Assembly: GCA_002839675.1 (NCBI GenBank)
Contig: PGYM01000002.1
Location: forward strand, 414,111-478,110
DNA: 64,000 nucleotides
Source of the DNA: Methanomicrobiales archaeon HGW-Methanomicrobiales-1
GTDB taxonomy: Archaea; Halobacteriota; Methanomicrobia; Methanomicrobiales; Methanospirillaceae
Reading direction: 5' to 3'
Shown: positions 42,563 through 51,626 of the stretch, piece after piece
How the letters are laid out: each line of letters opens with the position of its first letter
Numbering within the stretch: the first letter of the stretch is position 1
The notes under the pieces: model-generated
The model's input: only the letters and a program-made list of their open reading frames with translations
The model's database searches: none
What the model was told of the DNA's origin: nothing
Position numbers and translations under genes: made by a program

Positions 42563-44986
42563 TTACTGATATTCCGGCGGCTGCACCTGCTTGGGCAACC
42601 CGCCTTTGAAGTGCTGCTGGATTCTCGTGTAATATTCCCGGAGACGCTCGTTCATCATCGGGTGCACCTTCTTCTGCGCTTCCTCAAAGTGACGCGTCGC
42701 AACGGCTGCTGCGTTCTCCCGCAGCGCCAGCATCCCCGCCTCGCGGCAGATCGATTCAAGGTCCGAGCCTACGAAACCTTCCGTGATGGCGGCCAGGTTG
42801 ACTGCAAGGATTTCGCGGGCGGGATCGGTGACGGTGAGATTCTTTTCTCCCAGCAGCTCGATGAGCCGCCGGCGCCGGGTCCCGGCAGGAATGCCGGCAG
42901 CATCATCGGTGGCTGGCGTGATCGCGGCTTTCATCTCGTCGGCCGTAATCGTCTTGTCCTTCCCGAGCTTCTCCACCAGTTCGGCAAGCATCTCTTCTGA
43001 ATATTTCCCGCAGAGGCTGACAACCTCTTCGAGCGCCGAGCCTTCGAGCGGCATGAAGCGGCTGTGGATATTGATGATCTTCTTCCGGTCCTCGGTCGTG
43101 GGCTCGCCGATATACACGAGCCGGTCGAAGCGTCCTGCACGGAGCAGGGCCGGGTCCACGATGTCCGGGCGGTTCGTTGCGCCCATGACCACGACATCCT
43201 TGAGTTCCTCGAGGCCGTCCATCTCGGTTAAGATCTGGTTGAGCACATTGTCGCTGACATGCGAATCGCTGTTCGATCCCCGGGCCGGGGCAAGGGCATC
43301 GATCTCATCGAAGAAGATGATCGACGGCGCAACCTGCCGGGCCTTCTTGAAGACCTCGCGGACCGCCCGTTCGCTCTCGCCCACCCACTTGGATAAGAGC
43401 TGGGGTCCCCGGACGGGGATGAAATTCGCGCCGCTCTCGGACGCGACTGCCTTTGCAATCAGGGTCTTTCCTGTTCCCGGCGGACCGTAGAGCAGGATAC
43501 CCCGCGGGGGCTGGATGCCAAGATCTTCGAATTTCTGCCGGTCGGTGAGCGGGAGCTCGACGGCTTCGCGCACTTCTGTTTTTGCGGTCTCCAGCCCGCC
43601 CACGTTCTGCCATTTTACATGCGAGACTTCGAGCATCACTTCGCGCATCGCGCTCGGCCCCACATCGCGCTGGGCGCTGCGGAAGTCACTGGCATAGACC
43701 TTGAGCGTATCGAGAATCTCCTGCGGGATCTCCTCGGCATCGAGATGTTCGGAGAGGTCGGGCAGGTACCTGCGCAGGGCGCGGATGGCCGCCTCGCGGG
43801 CAAGGGCTGCAAGGTCTGCGCCGACAAACCCGTGGGTCTGCTGGGCAAGAACCTCAAGGCTCACGTCTTCCGAGAGTGGCATGCCCCGGCAGTGGATCTT
43901 CAGGATATCGATCCGGTCCGGTTCGCCCGGCACCCCGATCTCGATCTCCCGGTCAAAGCGGCCGGGCCGGCGGAGTGCGGCATCGATCGCATCTACGCGG
44001 TTCGTTGCGCCGATCACGACCACCTGCCCGCGTTCCTCGAGCCCGTCCATCATGGTTAAGAGCTGGGCAACAACCCGGCGCTCAACTTCCCCGGTCACTT
44101 CCTCGCGCCGGGGGGCAATGGAGTCGAGTTCGTCGATGAAGATGATCGAGGGAGCGTTCTCCCGCGCCTCTTCAAAGACCTCGCGGAGCCGCTGCTCGCT
44201 CTCACCGTAATATTTCGAGATGACCTCGGGGCCGGCGATTGAGATGAAATGCGCCCCGCTCTCGCTGGCAACCGCCTTTGCGATCAGGGTCTTTCCTGTG
44301 CCCGGCGGACCGTACAGGAGCACGCCCTTGGGGGGTTCGATGCCCAGTTTCTGGAAAAGTTCCGGGTGCCGGAGCGGGAGCTCGATCGTTTCGCGGAGCC
44401 GCTGGAGCTCGTCTTTCAGGCCGCCGATGTCCTCGTATGAGAACCGCTTGATGCCTTCAAAGCCGGCTGCGGGTTTGTCCGAGAACTCGATCGTGGTATT
44501 CTTGGTGATGATGACGGCTTCTTCCGGCTCGATCTCCACGACCTTGAATGCCACGATCTGGGGCTGGATAAAGGGAAGCCCCAGCATGATCGGCACGGAA
44601 TCGTTGATGGTCACGGGGAAATCGATCAGGCCGTTGACCACGTGCGGGTTATTTGCTATCGGTATTTTCTTCGGGAGATCTTCCGGGGGAGCAAGCACGA
44701 CCCGCCTGGCTTCTACTTCCTCGGAGATTTTTATGACCTTGACCGTATCGCCAATCGCGACACCGGCATTCTGCCGGGTAAAATTATCGATCCGGATCTT
44801 GCGCTGGTTCCAGTCCTCGACAAGAGCCCTCCAGACCTTGGCCACGGTGCGGCGCTTTCCTTCGATTGCCACCAGATCGCCGGGCGAGATCTTCAGCAGG
44901 AGCATCGTCTCAGGATCGAGCCGGGCCTTTCCGCCACCCTGGTCGCCGGGGTACGCGGAATCCACTCTCAATTGAACTTCAGGCAT
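42563..44986 (-). CDS. CDC48/VAT-type AAA+ ATPase
   Basis: About 807 residues. The N-terminal double-psi barrel and 4-beta domain (about 1-185) bind substrates. Domain D1 has [15 protein letters not shown] and [13 protein letters not shown]. Domain D2 has a second GPPGTGKT and [13 protein letters not shown], each with its arginine-finger region. Archaeal VAT/CDC48 hexamers unfold proteins, feeding the proteasome. An about 65-residue insert after the D2 sensor (around 625-690) follows [10 protein letters not shown]. The start is ATG 44986 (MPEVQLRV); ATG 45001 is possible but lies close to the TATA box (TTATAAATC, 45019-45011). Divergent from larC. Confidence 0.95.
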   Translation of the reverse strand: MPEVQLRVDSAYPGDQGGGKARLDPETMLLLKISPGDLVAIEGKRRTVAKVWRALVEDWNQRKIRIDNFTRQNAGVAIGDTVKVIKISEEVEARRVVLAPPEDLPKKIPIANNPHVVNGLIDFPVTINDSVPIMLGLPFIQPQIVAFKVVEIEPEEAVIITKNTTIEFSDKPAAGFEGIKRFSYEDIGGLKDELQRLRETIELPLRHPELFQKLGIEPPKGVLLYGPPGTGKTLIAKAVASESGAHFISIAGPEVISKYYGESEQRLREVFEEARENAPSIIFIDELDSIAPRREEVTGEVERRVVAQLLTMMDGLEERGQVVVIGATNRVDAIDAALRRPGRFDREIEIGVPGEPDRIDILKIHCRGMPLSEDVSLEVLAQQTHGFVGADLAALAREAAIRALRRYLPDLSEHLDAEEIPQEILDTLKVYASDFRSAQRDVGPSAMREVMLEVSHVKWQNVGGLETAKTEVREAVELPLTDRQKFEDLGIQPPRGILLYGPPGTGKTLIAKAVASESGANFIPVRGPQLLSKWVGESERAVREVFKKARQVAPSIIFFDEIDALAPARGSNSDSHVSDNVLNQILTEMDGLEELKDVVVMGATNRPDIVDPALLRAGRFDRLVYIGEPTTEDRKKIINIHSRFMPLEGSALEEVVSLCGKYSEEMLAELVEKLGKDKTITADEMKAAITPATDDAAGIPAGTRRRRLIELLGEKNLTVTDPAREILAVNLAAITEGFVGSDLESICREAGMLALRENAAAVATRHFEEAQKKVHPMMNERLREYYTRIQQHFKGGLPKQVQPPEYQ

Positions 44987-45004
44987 TACCTTAAAGGTCA
45001 TATA

Positions 45005-45028
45005 CGCAGGGATTTATAAGTACTGTAA
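45005..45028. promoter_or_regulatory. Shared TATA region between cdc48 and larC
   Basis: GATTTATAAG (45011-45020) reads as a TATA-like box on both strands in the 42-bp divergent spacer. For cdc48 it predicts initiation near 44990, giving a very short leader before ATG 44986. Confidence 0.4.
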
Positions 45029-46243
45029 ATGCGTATCCTCGTTTTCGATCCATTCCACGGCGCGGCAGGCGACATGATCACAGGAGCCCTGCTCGACTGC
45101 GGGGCGGACCGCCCGCTCGTCCTTAAGGCCATGCAGGCCGTGGTTGCCGAGCCGGGGATATCAACGGTGAACCGGGCCGGCATCCGGGCCCTGAAAGTCG
45201 ATACCCACGCCACGCCGGTCCACCGGACGCTGGCCGAGGTGATGCAGCGGATCGATACCGCAGCCGGGGACGTGCCGGGCCCGGCCCTTGCGATGGCCCG
45301 CCGGGTCTTTGCACGGATTAACGCAGCCGAAGAAGAAGTCCACGGGGCCCATGCCCACTTCCACGAGGTCGGTGCTGATGATGCGATTGCCGATATCATC
45401 GGGGCCTGCACGGCCCTGCACTCGCTTGCAGTTGACGGCGTCATGGTTATGCCCATCACGACCGGCCACGGGACTGCCACCGGGTCGCACGGAACATTCC
45501 CCATCCCGGCACCGGCAACCGCCCTGATCCTGAAAGCTGTCGGCCTCATCTCCGCTCCCGGGAGCCACATGGGAGAACTCTGCACGCCCACCGGCGCTGC
45601 ACTTCTCGCGGAATTTGCCACGCTCGCGGTTCCCCGGCCCGCTGCCTACACGATTCTCTCGGTAGGGTACGGTGCGGGAACCCGGGATCCCCAGCACGCC
45701 CCCAATGTCCTGCGGGCCATGCTCGTGGAACCAGCTCCCGAAACCGGGGAGATGGCCGAGGACTGCGTAGACATCCTCGAAACCAATGTTGATGACGTGA
45801 CCGGCGAAGTGATCGCCCACGCAATCACCCGCTTCATGGAAGCCGGTGCCCGCGACGCAAGCGCCCAGCCGGTGATCATGAAGAAGGGAAGGCCCGGGTA
45901 TCTCATCCGGGTCATCAGCCTCCGGGAGACGAGTCCCGCCCTTGCCGAACTAATGGCACGCGAGCTCGGCACACTGGGCATCCGGTGTTCCCCGGCGATC
46001 CACCGCTTCATCGCTGAGCGCACCATTGACGAAATCAATGTCACCATCGCAGGACAGCAGCGGACAATGCCGGTCAAGTGCGGGTGGATGCACGGCGAAT
46101 GCTACACGCTCAAGGCAGAGTTCGACCCGGCCCGCGACTGGGCCGGCGAGCTGGGAATCCCGATCAAAGATGTGCTCCGGGCGATCGAAGAAGCGGGATG
46201 GAAGAACCTCCGCACTAAAAACAATGGCGCCGGTGACCCATGA
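45029..46243 (+). CDS. larC: LarC family nickel-insertion protein
   Basis: 404 residues. It opens with FDPFHGAAGDMITGALLDCG, the family signature, and has a conserved HAHFHEVGADDAIADIIG (about 108-125) plus TTGHGT and LCTPTGAALL. In bacteria LarC puts nickel into the pyridinium pincer cofactor using CTP. Archaeal homologues are common, but their physiological partner is unsettled, and no LarB or LarE is in this window. Both halves (LarC1 and LarC2) are in a single reading frame. It overlaps radB by 4 bases (ATGA), so they are probably cotranscribed. Confidence 0.9.
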   Translation: MRILVFDPFHGAAGDMITGALLDCGADRPLVLKAMQAVVAEPGISTVNRAGIRALKVDTHATPVHRTLAEVMQRIDTAAGDVPGPALAMARRVFARINAAEEEVHGAHAHFHEVGADDAIADIIGACTALHSLAVDGVMVMPITTGHGTATGSHGTFPIPAPATALILKAVGLISAPGSHMGELCTPTGAALLAEFATLAVPRPAAYTILSVGYGAGTRDPQHAPNVLRAMLVEPAPETGEMAEDCVDILETNVDDVTGEVIAHAITRFMEAGARDASAQPVIMKKGRPGYLIRVISLRETSPALAELMARELGTLGIRCSPAIHRFIAERTIDEINVTIAGQQRTMPVKCGWMHGECYTLKAEFDPARDWAGELGIPIKDVLRAIEEAGWKNLRTKNNGAGDP

Positions 46244-46914
46244 AGACCGATAAGCAGACCAGCGGGAATGCGGCATTCGACAAGCTGCTGGGCGGCGGGC
46301 TCGAAGTGCGGACCGTCACGCAGCTCTATGGCGAACCGGCGAGCGGGAAGAGTACGCTCTGCACGATTGCCGCTGTCGCTACCCTCCGGGCGGGCCAGGC
46401 GGTCGTGTACATCGACTCCGAAGGCTTCTCCATCGAGCGGTTCCGGCAGATTGCCGGGGAAGATACCGAGAAGATCGCCGACCGGCTCTTCCTCTTCGAA
46501 CCCCTTGACTTCGAACACCAGGGACAGGTAATTTCAGAAGCGGAAAAAATTCTCAAGACGCAGAAAGTGGGACTGCTGGTCATGGACTCGGCAACCGCAC
46601 TCTACCGCACCGATCTGGAAAAAGGCCGGGATGCAATCCAGCTCCTCACCAAGCAGATGATCCACCTGCTGGGATATGCCAAGCGCTACGGCATGCCGGT
46701 CATCATCACCAACCAGGTATACATGGACACCGGCAAGAACACCTGGTACGGCCTCGGGGGATTTGCACTCGAACACCTCTCGAAAATTATTGTCCGCATC
46801 GAAAAGACGGACATACAGGGGCGCCGCCGGGCCCGGCTCGTCAAGCACCGGTCCCAGCCCGAGGGGGCATCGTTCGAGTTCGAGATCGTGGAAGAGGGCA
46901 TCGCGGTAAAATAA
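46240..46914 (+). CDS. radB: DNA repair and recombination protein RadB
   Basis: 224 residues, RecA-fold with no N-terminal helix-hairpin-helix domain, as expected for the euryarchaeal RadA paralogue RadB. Walker A is GEPASGKSTL (about 28-37), Walker B LLVMDSATAL (about 109-118). RadB mediates RadA loading and recombination. Start ATG 46240 overlaps the larC stop. Confidence 0.95.
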   Translation: MKTDKQTSGNAAFDKLLGGGLEVRTVTQLYGEPASGKSTLCTIAAVATLRAGQAVVYIDSEGFSIERFRQIAGEDTEKIADRLFLFEPLDFEHQGQVISEAEKILKTQKVGLLVMDSATALYRTDLEKGRDAIQLLTKQMIHLLGYAKRYGMPVIITNQVYMDTGKNTWYGLGGFALEHLSKIIVRIEKTDIQGRRRARLVKHRSQPEGASFEFEIVEEGIAVK

Positions 46915-46931
46915 AGCCGACGGGGCACCGC

Positions 46932-46950
46932 ACATTCTTTTTTTTAATAT
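46932..46950 (+). terminator. T-tract terminator after radB
   Basis: A nine-T run followed by ATATTTTT within 20-40 bases of the stop. Confidence 0.45.
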
Positions 46951-47019
46951 TTTTATAAAAGTACGGGAACTATAAAATTGTAACAATTATATCAGAATAC
47001 TGCGAATAATGGAAGACCC

Positions 47020-48729
47020 ATGGCACTGAGCAGGGAAAATATCACAAAGATAACCGATCTTCTGAAGCAAAATCCCCAGGGACTCAGTATAACCAATATC
47101 GTCAAAGAAACCGGTATCAACCGGAACACGGCCGGGCGGTACTTAGAACGCCTTCTCATCTCCGGCCAGGTAGAGATGCGCCATTTCGGCATGGCAAAGA
47201 TTTACACCGCCGCGCAGCGGGTCCCGGTCTCTGCAATGCTCTCGATCTCTTCCGATCTCGTCATGCAGCTGGACAGCGGACTCCGGATTATTTTTGCCAA
47301 CAAGCCTTTCTTAAATCTGCTGGGCGTCACATCAGAAGAACTGCTGGGGAAAAATATCGAATATACCGCAGCGGCAACCGTGTTTGATGATGCACTGGAA
47401 AATTTCATCAAACATCTCAATAATGGGATCAAAGGAGAAGAGTGGGGCAGTACGCTCACGCTGAACAATGGCGAGCGGGTTTTTTCCTCTCATATATCTC
47501 CCATCACGTTTAATGACGGGCGCAAGGGGGTCTCGGTTCTCCTGGAAGATGTTACCGAGATGCGGCAAAAAGAGCGCGAACTGCGCGAGAGCGAAGAGCG
47601 GTTCCGCACACTGGTTGAGATTTCTCCGGATGCCGTGATCCTTCACCGTGACGGAAAAATTATCTATGCGAATCCTGCAGCCCTAAAACTCCTTGGCGCT
47701 TCAAAAGCCGGTGAAATAACCGGTAAGAGAGTTCTTGATTTTGTTGATCCCCGCTTCCGCGGGATCCTGATGGAGAATATCCGGAAAGATCTTGACGGAG
47801 GACACTCCCCAAACATGGAATTGCCGGTACTCCGGCTCGATGGTACACCCGTGATTGTTGAGGGAAGGGGGGCAAAGACATCCATTGAGGGAAAACCTGC
47901 AGTAATAGTAACGCTGCGGGACATTACTGACCGCAAGCAGGCCGAGGAAAAACTGTTCAACTCCCGCCAGATGCTCCAGCTGGTGCTGGACACGATACCG
48001 GTAAGGGTATTCTGGAAAGATCGGGATCTGGTATTTCTCGGTGCCAACCAGGCCCTTGCCCGTGACGCCGGCTATACCAACCCGGAAGATCTTTTGGGAA
48101 AAACCGATTACGATACCGCTTTTGCAGCAACCGCGGACCAGTACCAGGCTGACGATCTCCAGGTGATGGAGACAGGAACGCCGAAACTGAATTTTGAAGA
48201 GCGCCAGGAGAGACGGGGAGGGAGCCAGGCATGGCTCCGGACAAGTAAGGTTCCCCTGCGCAACAAGTCCGGGGATGTGATCGGGATTCTTGGCACCTAT
48301 GAAGATATCACCGAAAGCAAAATGCTGGAGAATGAGTTGAACGCAACCGCAGAGCGGTACAAACAACTTGCCGAATGTTCGCTCGATGCTCTCGTCATCA
48401 CCGATCCCCGGGGAATAATTATCACCACCAACAAGGCAGCGCTGACGTTAGTCGAGCTTGAGGATCAAACCGAAATGCAGGGAACTTCAGTCTTCCGGTT
48501 TGTGGCCCCCGAATCACGGGAGCATGCAAAGCGGGATTTCGCAGCGGTGAACCCGTCACGAAAGGCGATTATGCGAACGTATGCCGGTATCACTGCCCGC
48601 GGCAACCATATCACCGTTGAAGTAATGGCTAATCCAATCACGTACAAAGGCAGTCCTGCCGCCATCATATCCATCCGTGAGATCAGCAAACGTACCGCTG
48701 CCGGGAAAAACCTCAAAAAAGATGAGTGA
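47020..48729 (+). CDS. HTH-PAS multidomain regulator
   Basis: 569 residues. Residues about 5-65 form a winged helix-turn-helix (ITNIVKETGINRNTAGRYLERLLISGQVEMRHFG). Four PAS domains follow at about 75-185, 197-305, 320-435 and 445-555 (repeated N-P/xAALxLLG-type cores and DITDRKQAE/DITESKMLE linkers). No kinase, receiver or enzymatic domain follows, so the PAS array probably controls DNA binding of the N-terminal HTH directly. HTH-plus-PAS proteins are frequent in methanogens. Ligands or redox cofactors cannot be predicted. It stands alone, preceded by a 105-bp gap. Confidence 0.82.
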   Translation: MALSRENITKITDLLKQNPQGLSITNIVKETGINRNTAGRYLERLLISGQVEMRHFGMAKIYTAAQRVPVSAMLSISSDLVMQLDSGLRIIFANKPFLNLLGVTSEELLGKNIEYTAAATVFDDALENFIKHLNNGIKGEEWGSTLTLNNGERVFSSHISPITFNDGRKGVSVLLEDVTEMRQKERELRESEERFRTLVEISPDAVILHRDGKIIYANPAALKLLGASKAGEITGKRVLDFVDPRFRGILMENIRKDLDGGHSPNMELPVLRLDGTPVIVEGRGAKTSIEGKPAVIVTLRDITDRKQAEEKLFNSRQMLQLVLDTIPVRVFWKDRDLVFLGANQALARDAGYTNPEDLLGKTDYDTAFAATADQYQADDLQVMETGTPKLNFEERQERRGGSQAWLRTSKVPLRNKSGDVIGILGTYEDITESKMLENELNATAERYKQLAECSLDALVITDPRGIIITTNKAALTLVELEDQTEMQGTSVFRFVAPESREHAKRDFAAVNPSRKAIMRTYAGITARGNHITVEVMANPITYKGSPAAIISIREISKRTAAGKNLKKDE

Positions 48730-48829
48730 ATGTTCCGGCTGATGACACGAACTCCCGGAATAAAATATATTCATTATTCCCGGGAAAAACCCGGAAGTTT
48801 GTGTTTGTTTTTTTTTAAATTAAAAAAAA

Positions 48830-49648
48830 TCAGAACCGGATGACGCCGGAAAAAACGGTCTCGGCCGGGCCTTCCATCTTTGCGCCGTCTTTTAAGTAAA
48901 TGACCAGCGGTCCGCCCTCGGTCTCCACCTTCACCGTTTCCCCTCTAAGCCCGAGGTGGTGGACGACTGCTGCCGATGCCGTTGCCCCGGTGCCGCAGGA
49001 GAGCGTCTCTCCCTCAACCCCGCGTTCGAACGTGCGGATCCGGATGCTGTCATCACCGGTCTTCTGGACGAAGTTCACGTTTGCGCCTTTGGTAAACGAT
49101 TCATGGTGGCGGATGGGCGGTGCGAGCGCTTCGACATTCACGTTCTCCACATCATCAACAACCACGACCGCGTGCGGGACGCCGGTGTTGGCGGCATAGA
49201 CATCGAAAACACCGATATGTTCTTTGTATTCGCCCTTGCCCGGTGCGGGAATATCCGGCCTGCCGAACTTCGGGGTAGGCATGCTGATGGTGGCAACGAA
49301 GGTATCGTTGCGGTACGCCATCTCAACGCCCACGGGACCGGCAAGGGTATCGACCGTGCAGGAACCTTTGGCATAACCGGCATCGAAGGCATATTTTGCC
49401 AGGCACCGGATGCCATTGCCGCACATCTCGGCTTCGCTCTCATCGGGCTGGAGGATGCGCATCCGCAGGTTCCCGTTTTCGGATTTCATCAAATACAGGA
49501 TCCCGTCAGCGCCGATCCCGAACCGGCGGTCGCAATAAGTTTTTGCAAAACCGGCTTTCATATCGTCGGGAATGATCGTCTTTTCGTATTCATCGATCAG
49601 CACAAAATCATTGCCATTGCCCTGCAGTTTGGTGAATGGTATTTCCAT
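48830..49648 (-). CDS. dapF: Diaminopimelate epimerase
   Basis: 272 residues, typical length. It interconverts LL- and meso-diaminopimelate on the lysine pathway. The two catalytic Cys are in MCGNGIRC (about 75) and SCGTGATAS (about 217), and KLQGNGNDF opens the family pattern. GAGGAA sits 6 bases before ATG 49648. The next gene lies 40 bp upstream on the same strand, so the two may be cotranscribed. Confidence 0.95.
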   Translation of the reverse strand: MEIPFTKLQGNGNDFVLIDEYEKTIIPDDMKAGFAKTYCDRRFGIGADGILYLMKSENGNLRMRILQPDESEAEMCGNGIRCLAKYAFDAGYAKGSCTVDTLAGPVGVEMAYRNDTFVATISMPTPKFGRPDIPAPGKGEYKEHIGVFDVYAANTGVPHAVVVVDDVENVNVEALAPPIRHHESFTKGANVNFVQKTGDDSIRIRTFERGVEGETLSCGTGATASAAVVHHLGLRGETVKVETEGGPLVIYLKDGAKMEGPAETVFSGVIRF

Positions 49649-49688
49649 AATTCCTCATTTTCTCCGGGGGATGCGATGCTCAGCGGAT

Positions 49689-50651
49689 CTATTCGCTTTG
49701 TACGGTATTCATCTCAAAGGTTTTATTGAATTCGCCGATGTCCCAGCCAAGATACTCCTTGATGATCACGTACGCCATCTGGGGGGGAATCGCACCCTGC
49801 TCGGTTACGATCAGATCGATATACTCCGCAGGAGTGACATCGAACGCCGGGTTGCGGACGGTCACGTAGGGCAGGGTCCGCGCAATCTCATCCGGCAGTA
49901 CCTCTGCTGCTGCCCGTTCCTCTATCTGGATCATTTCGCCGATGATCGTGCGGGGCGCAAACTTGTACGTCTCGGCAGCCACGAGCACATTCACCCGCGC
50001 CTCATGCGCCGAATGCGCTACCTGTGAGGTGCCGATCTTGTTGACCACCGCTCCGTTCACGGTCACCGCATCGGCCCCGACAATGACAAGGTCGATGTCG
50101 TTGATGAACGACCGCACGGCAGAATCCACAATGTAATTCGTCTTAATGCCCACATCGTTGAGGGTCCGGAGGGTGATGAGCCCCTGGTTTCTCGGGCGCA
50201 CTTCGGTAGCAAAGACCTCGATATCCTTTCCGCTCCGGTGCGCCTCGATGATGCACGCGAGTGCTACTTCCGAGTTGCAGTGCGTGAGGATCGTGTCGCC
50301 ATCGCGGATATGCCGGGCGCCGAACTCTGCGATCTTCTCCACCGCGTGCTGGGAGGACTGGATAAACGCATCCGCCCGCTGGACAACACTGGCCCGTGCC
50401 TCATCCACGGTCTTTGCCCGGTCGAGACCGGCCATCACCATATGGACTGCATTCGGGAGCGAGACTGCCGTGGGCCGGGTTGCAACCAGCAGCTCCGCGG
50501 CCCGCTCCATCTCAACCGTGAATGCTGCGGTGATCAATGCTTTCGAGCCCAGGGCCTCATTTTTCAGGGCATCGGCTGCTGCCCGCGCAATCCGGCCCGC
50601 ACCCCGGATCTCCATGCTCTTTATCTTCTCTGCAGTTTCAACAGGTAACAT
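49689..50651 (-). CDS. Ribose 1,5-bisphosphate isomerase (eIF2B-like fold)
   Basis: 320 residues. Catalytic residues expected from the Thermococcus enzyme are seen: Cys125 (LTHCNSEVA) and Asp194 (VGADAVTVNG). RPRNQG (about 152-157) is the phosphate-binding segment. It isomerises ribose-1,5-bisphosphate to ribulose-1,5-bisphosphate in archaeal AMP/pentose-bisphosphate metabolism, feeding type III RuBisCO, which is not in this window. Divergent from the HAD gene. Confidence 0.9.
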   Translation of the reverse strand: MLPVETAEKIKSMEIRGAGRIARAAADALKNEALGSKALITAAFTVEMERAAELLVATRPTAVSLPNAVHMVMAGLDRAKTVDEARASVVQRADAFIQSSQHAVEKIAEFGARHIRDGDTILTHCNSEVALACIIEAHRSGKDIEVFATEVRPRNQGLITLRTLNDVGIKTNYIVDSAVRSFINDIDLVIVGADAVTVNGAVVNKIGTSQVAHSAHEARVNVLVAAETYKFAPRTIIGEMIQIEERAAAEVLPDEIARTLPYVTVRNPAFDVTPAEYIDLIVTEQGAIPPQMAYVIIKEYLGWDIGEFNKTFEMNTVQSE

Positions 50652-50710
50652 TCAGCTTCATTGATTGAATAGAAACGTGAAGTAAATATAAGTTTATTAC
50701 CGGGTGCCCC

Positions 50711-51538
50711 ATGTCGGTTGCCGTAGTCTTTGACAGTGCAGGAACGCTCCTCAACACCTACCGGGTGGCAAAGGATATCTGCAACAAAAAACTTCTGCCG
50801 GGTATCGAGACCACCACGCTCACGTTCAGTTCGCCAGACCGCGTCCTCGTCGTGCTGCCCGTGCACTCCCAGGAGATGATCAGCACACCGCCCGATACGC
50901 TCCTTTCCGAATATCTCGTCAAACACGACATGGGCTTTGGGGTCAGCTGCACCCGCAAGATCACCACCGCAGAAGAGATCGGCGACATCCTCTACGCGGA
51001 CACGCGGGCGACGGTGGGCGACTTACAGGAATGTATCCGCAATGTCTGGACCGTCTGCAAAGCAGAAGAAGTGGTCACGATGAACAGCGGGGCGATCATC
51101 AACATGGCGCTCGGGGCGATCGAATTTACCATCACGGCCGGCGGCTGGCCGTTTGACGGGGCAAAAGAGACGATCACCTCCCTGCACCGCATGGGCGTCC
51201 CGACCTTCATTGCCTCGGGCGACCGGGTCACCAAGCTGGAGAAGATGGCAGACCATCTCGGCATCCCCCGGGACCGGGTGTACGGGGTTGCCACGCCAAC
51301 AGTCAAAGCGCAGATCGTCAGCGACCTGCGGCAGGAATATGACAAGGTACTGATGGTGGGCGACGGGATCAATGATATCTGCGCTCTGCGGAATGCCGAC
51401 ATCGCGATCCTCACCATCCAGCAGGCAGGCGATCGCCCCGAGGAACTCTATGCAGCAGCCGATTACGTGGTAAAGGATGTCGGCGCAGTGCTGCCGATTG
51501 TCCAGGATCTCCTCACATCGCAAAAGTGTTCAGAATAA
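50711..51538 (+). CDS. Soluble HAD phosphatase resembling P-type ATPase core
   Basis: 275 residues. Motif I is VVFDSAGTLLNTY (DxxGT, the second Asp of ordinary HAD phosphatases replaced by Ala). Motif IV is MVGDGINDICALRNADIAI, nearly identical to P-type ATPase hinge motifs. Thr/Lys motifs IASGDR and TPTVKAQ lie between. There are no membrane helices. A region of about 120 residues between motif I and the core acts as a cap. It sits just upstream of atwA in the same direction, 88 bp apart and with a separate TATA box between. Confidence 0.8.
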   Translation: MSVAVVFDSAGTLLNTYRVAKDICNKKLLPGIETTTLTFSSPDRVLVVLPVHSQEMISTPPDTLLSEYLVKHDMGFGVSCTRKITTAEEIGDILYADTRATVGDLQECIRNVWTVCKAEEVVTMNSGAIINMALGAIEFTITAGGWPFDGAKETITSLHRMGVPTFIASGDRVTKLEKMADHLGIPRDRVYGVATPTVKAQIVSDLRQEYDKVLMVGDGINDICALRNADIAILTIQQAGDRPEELYAAADYVVKDVGAVLPIVQDLLTSQKCSE

Positions 51539-51578
51539 GTGTTCCGGATTATTTGCGATCGTGACGGAGTGGTGAAGC

Positions 51579-51588
51579 ATATAAAAGA
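51579..51588 (+). promoter_or_regulatory. TATA box of the MCR activation operon
   Basis: CATATAAAAG lies 39-48 bp before the atwA start, at a spacing that predicts a short leader of about 20 nt with a GGGAA ribosome-binding site. Confidence 0.5.
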
Positions 51589-51626
51589 TAATATGACACC
51601 AGTAGCACATTAGATACAAGGGAATT

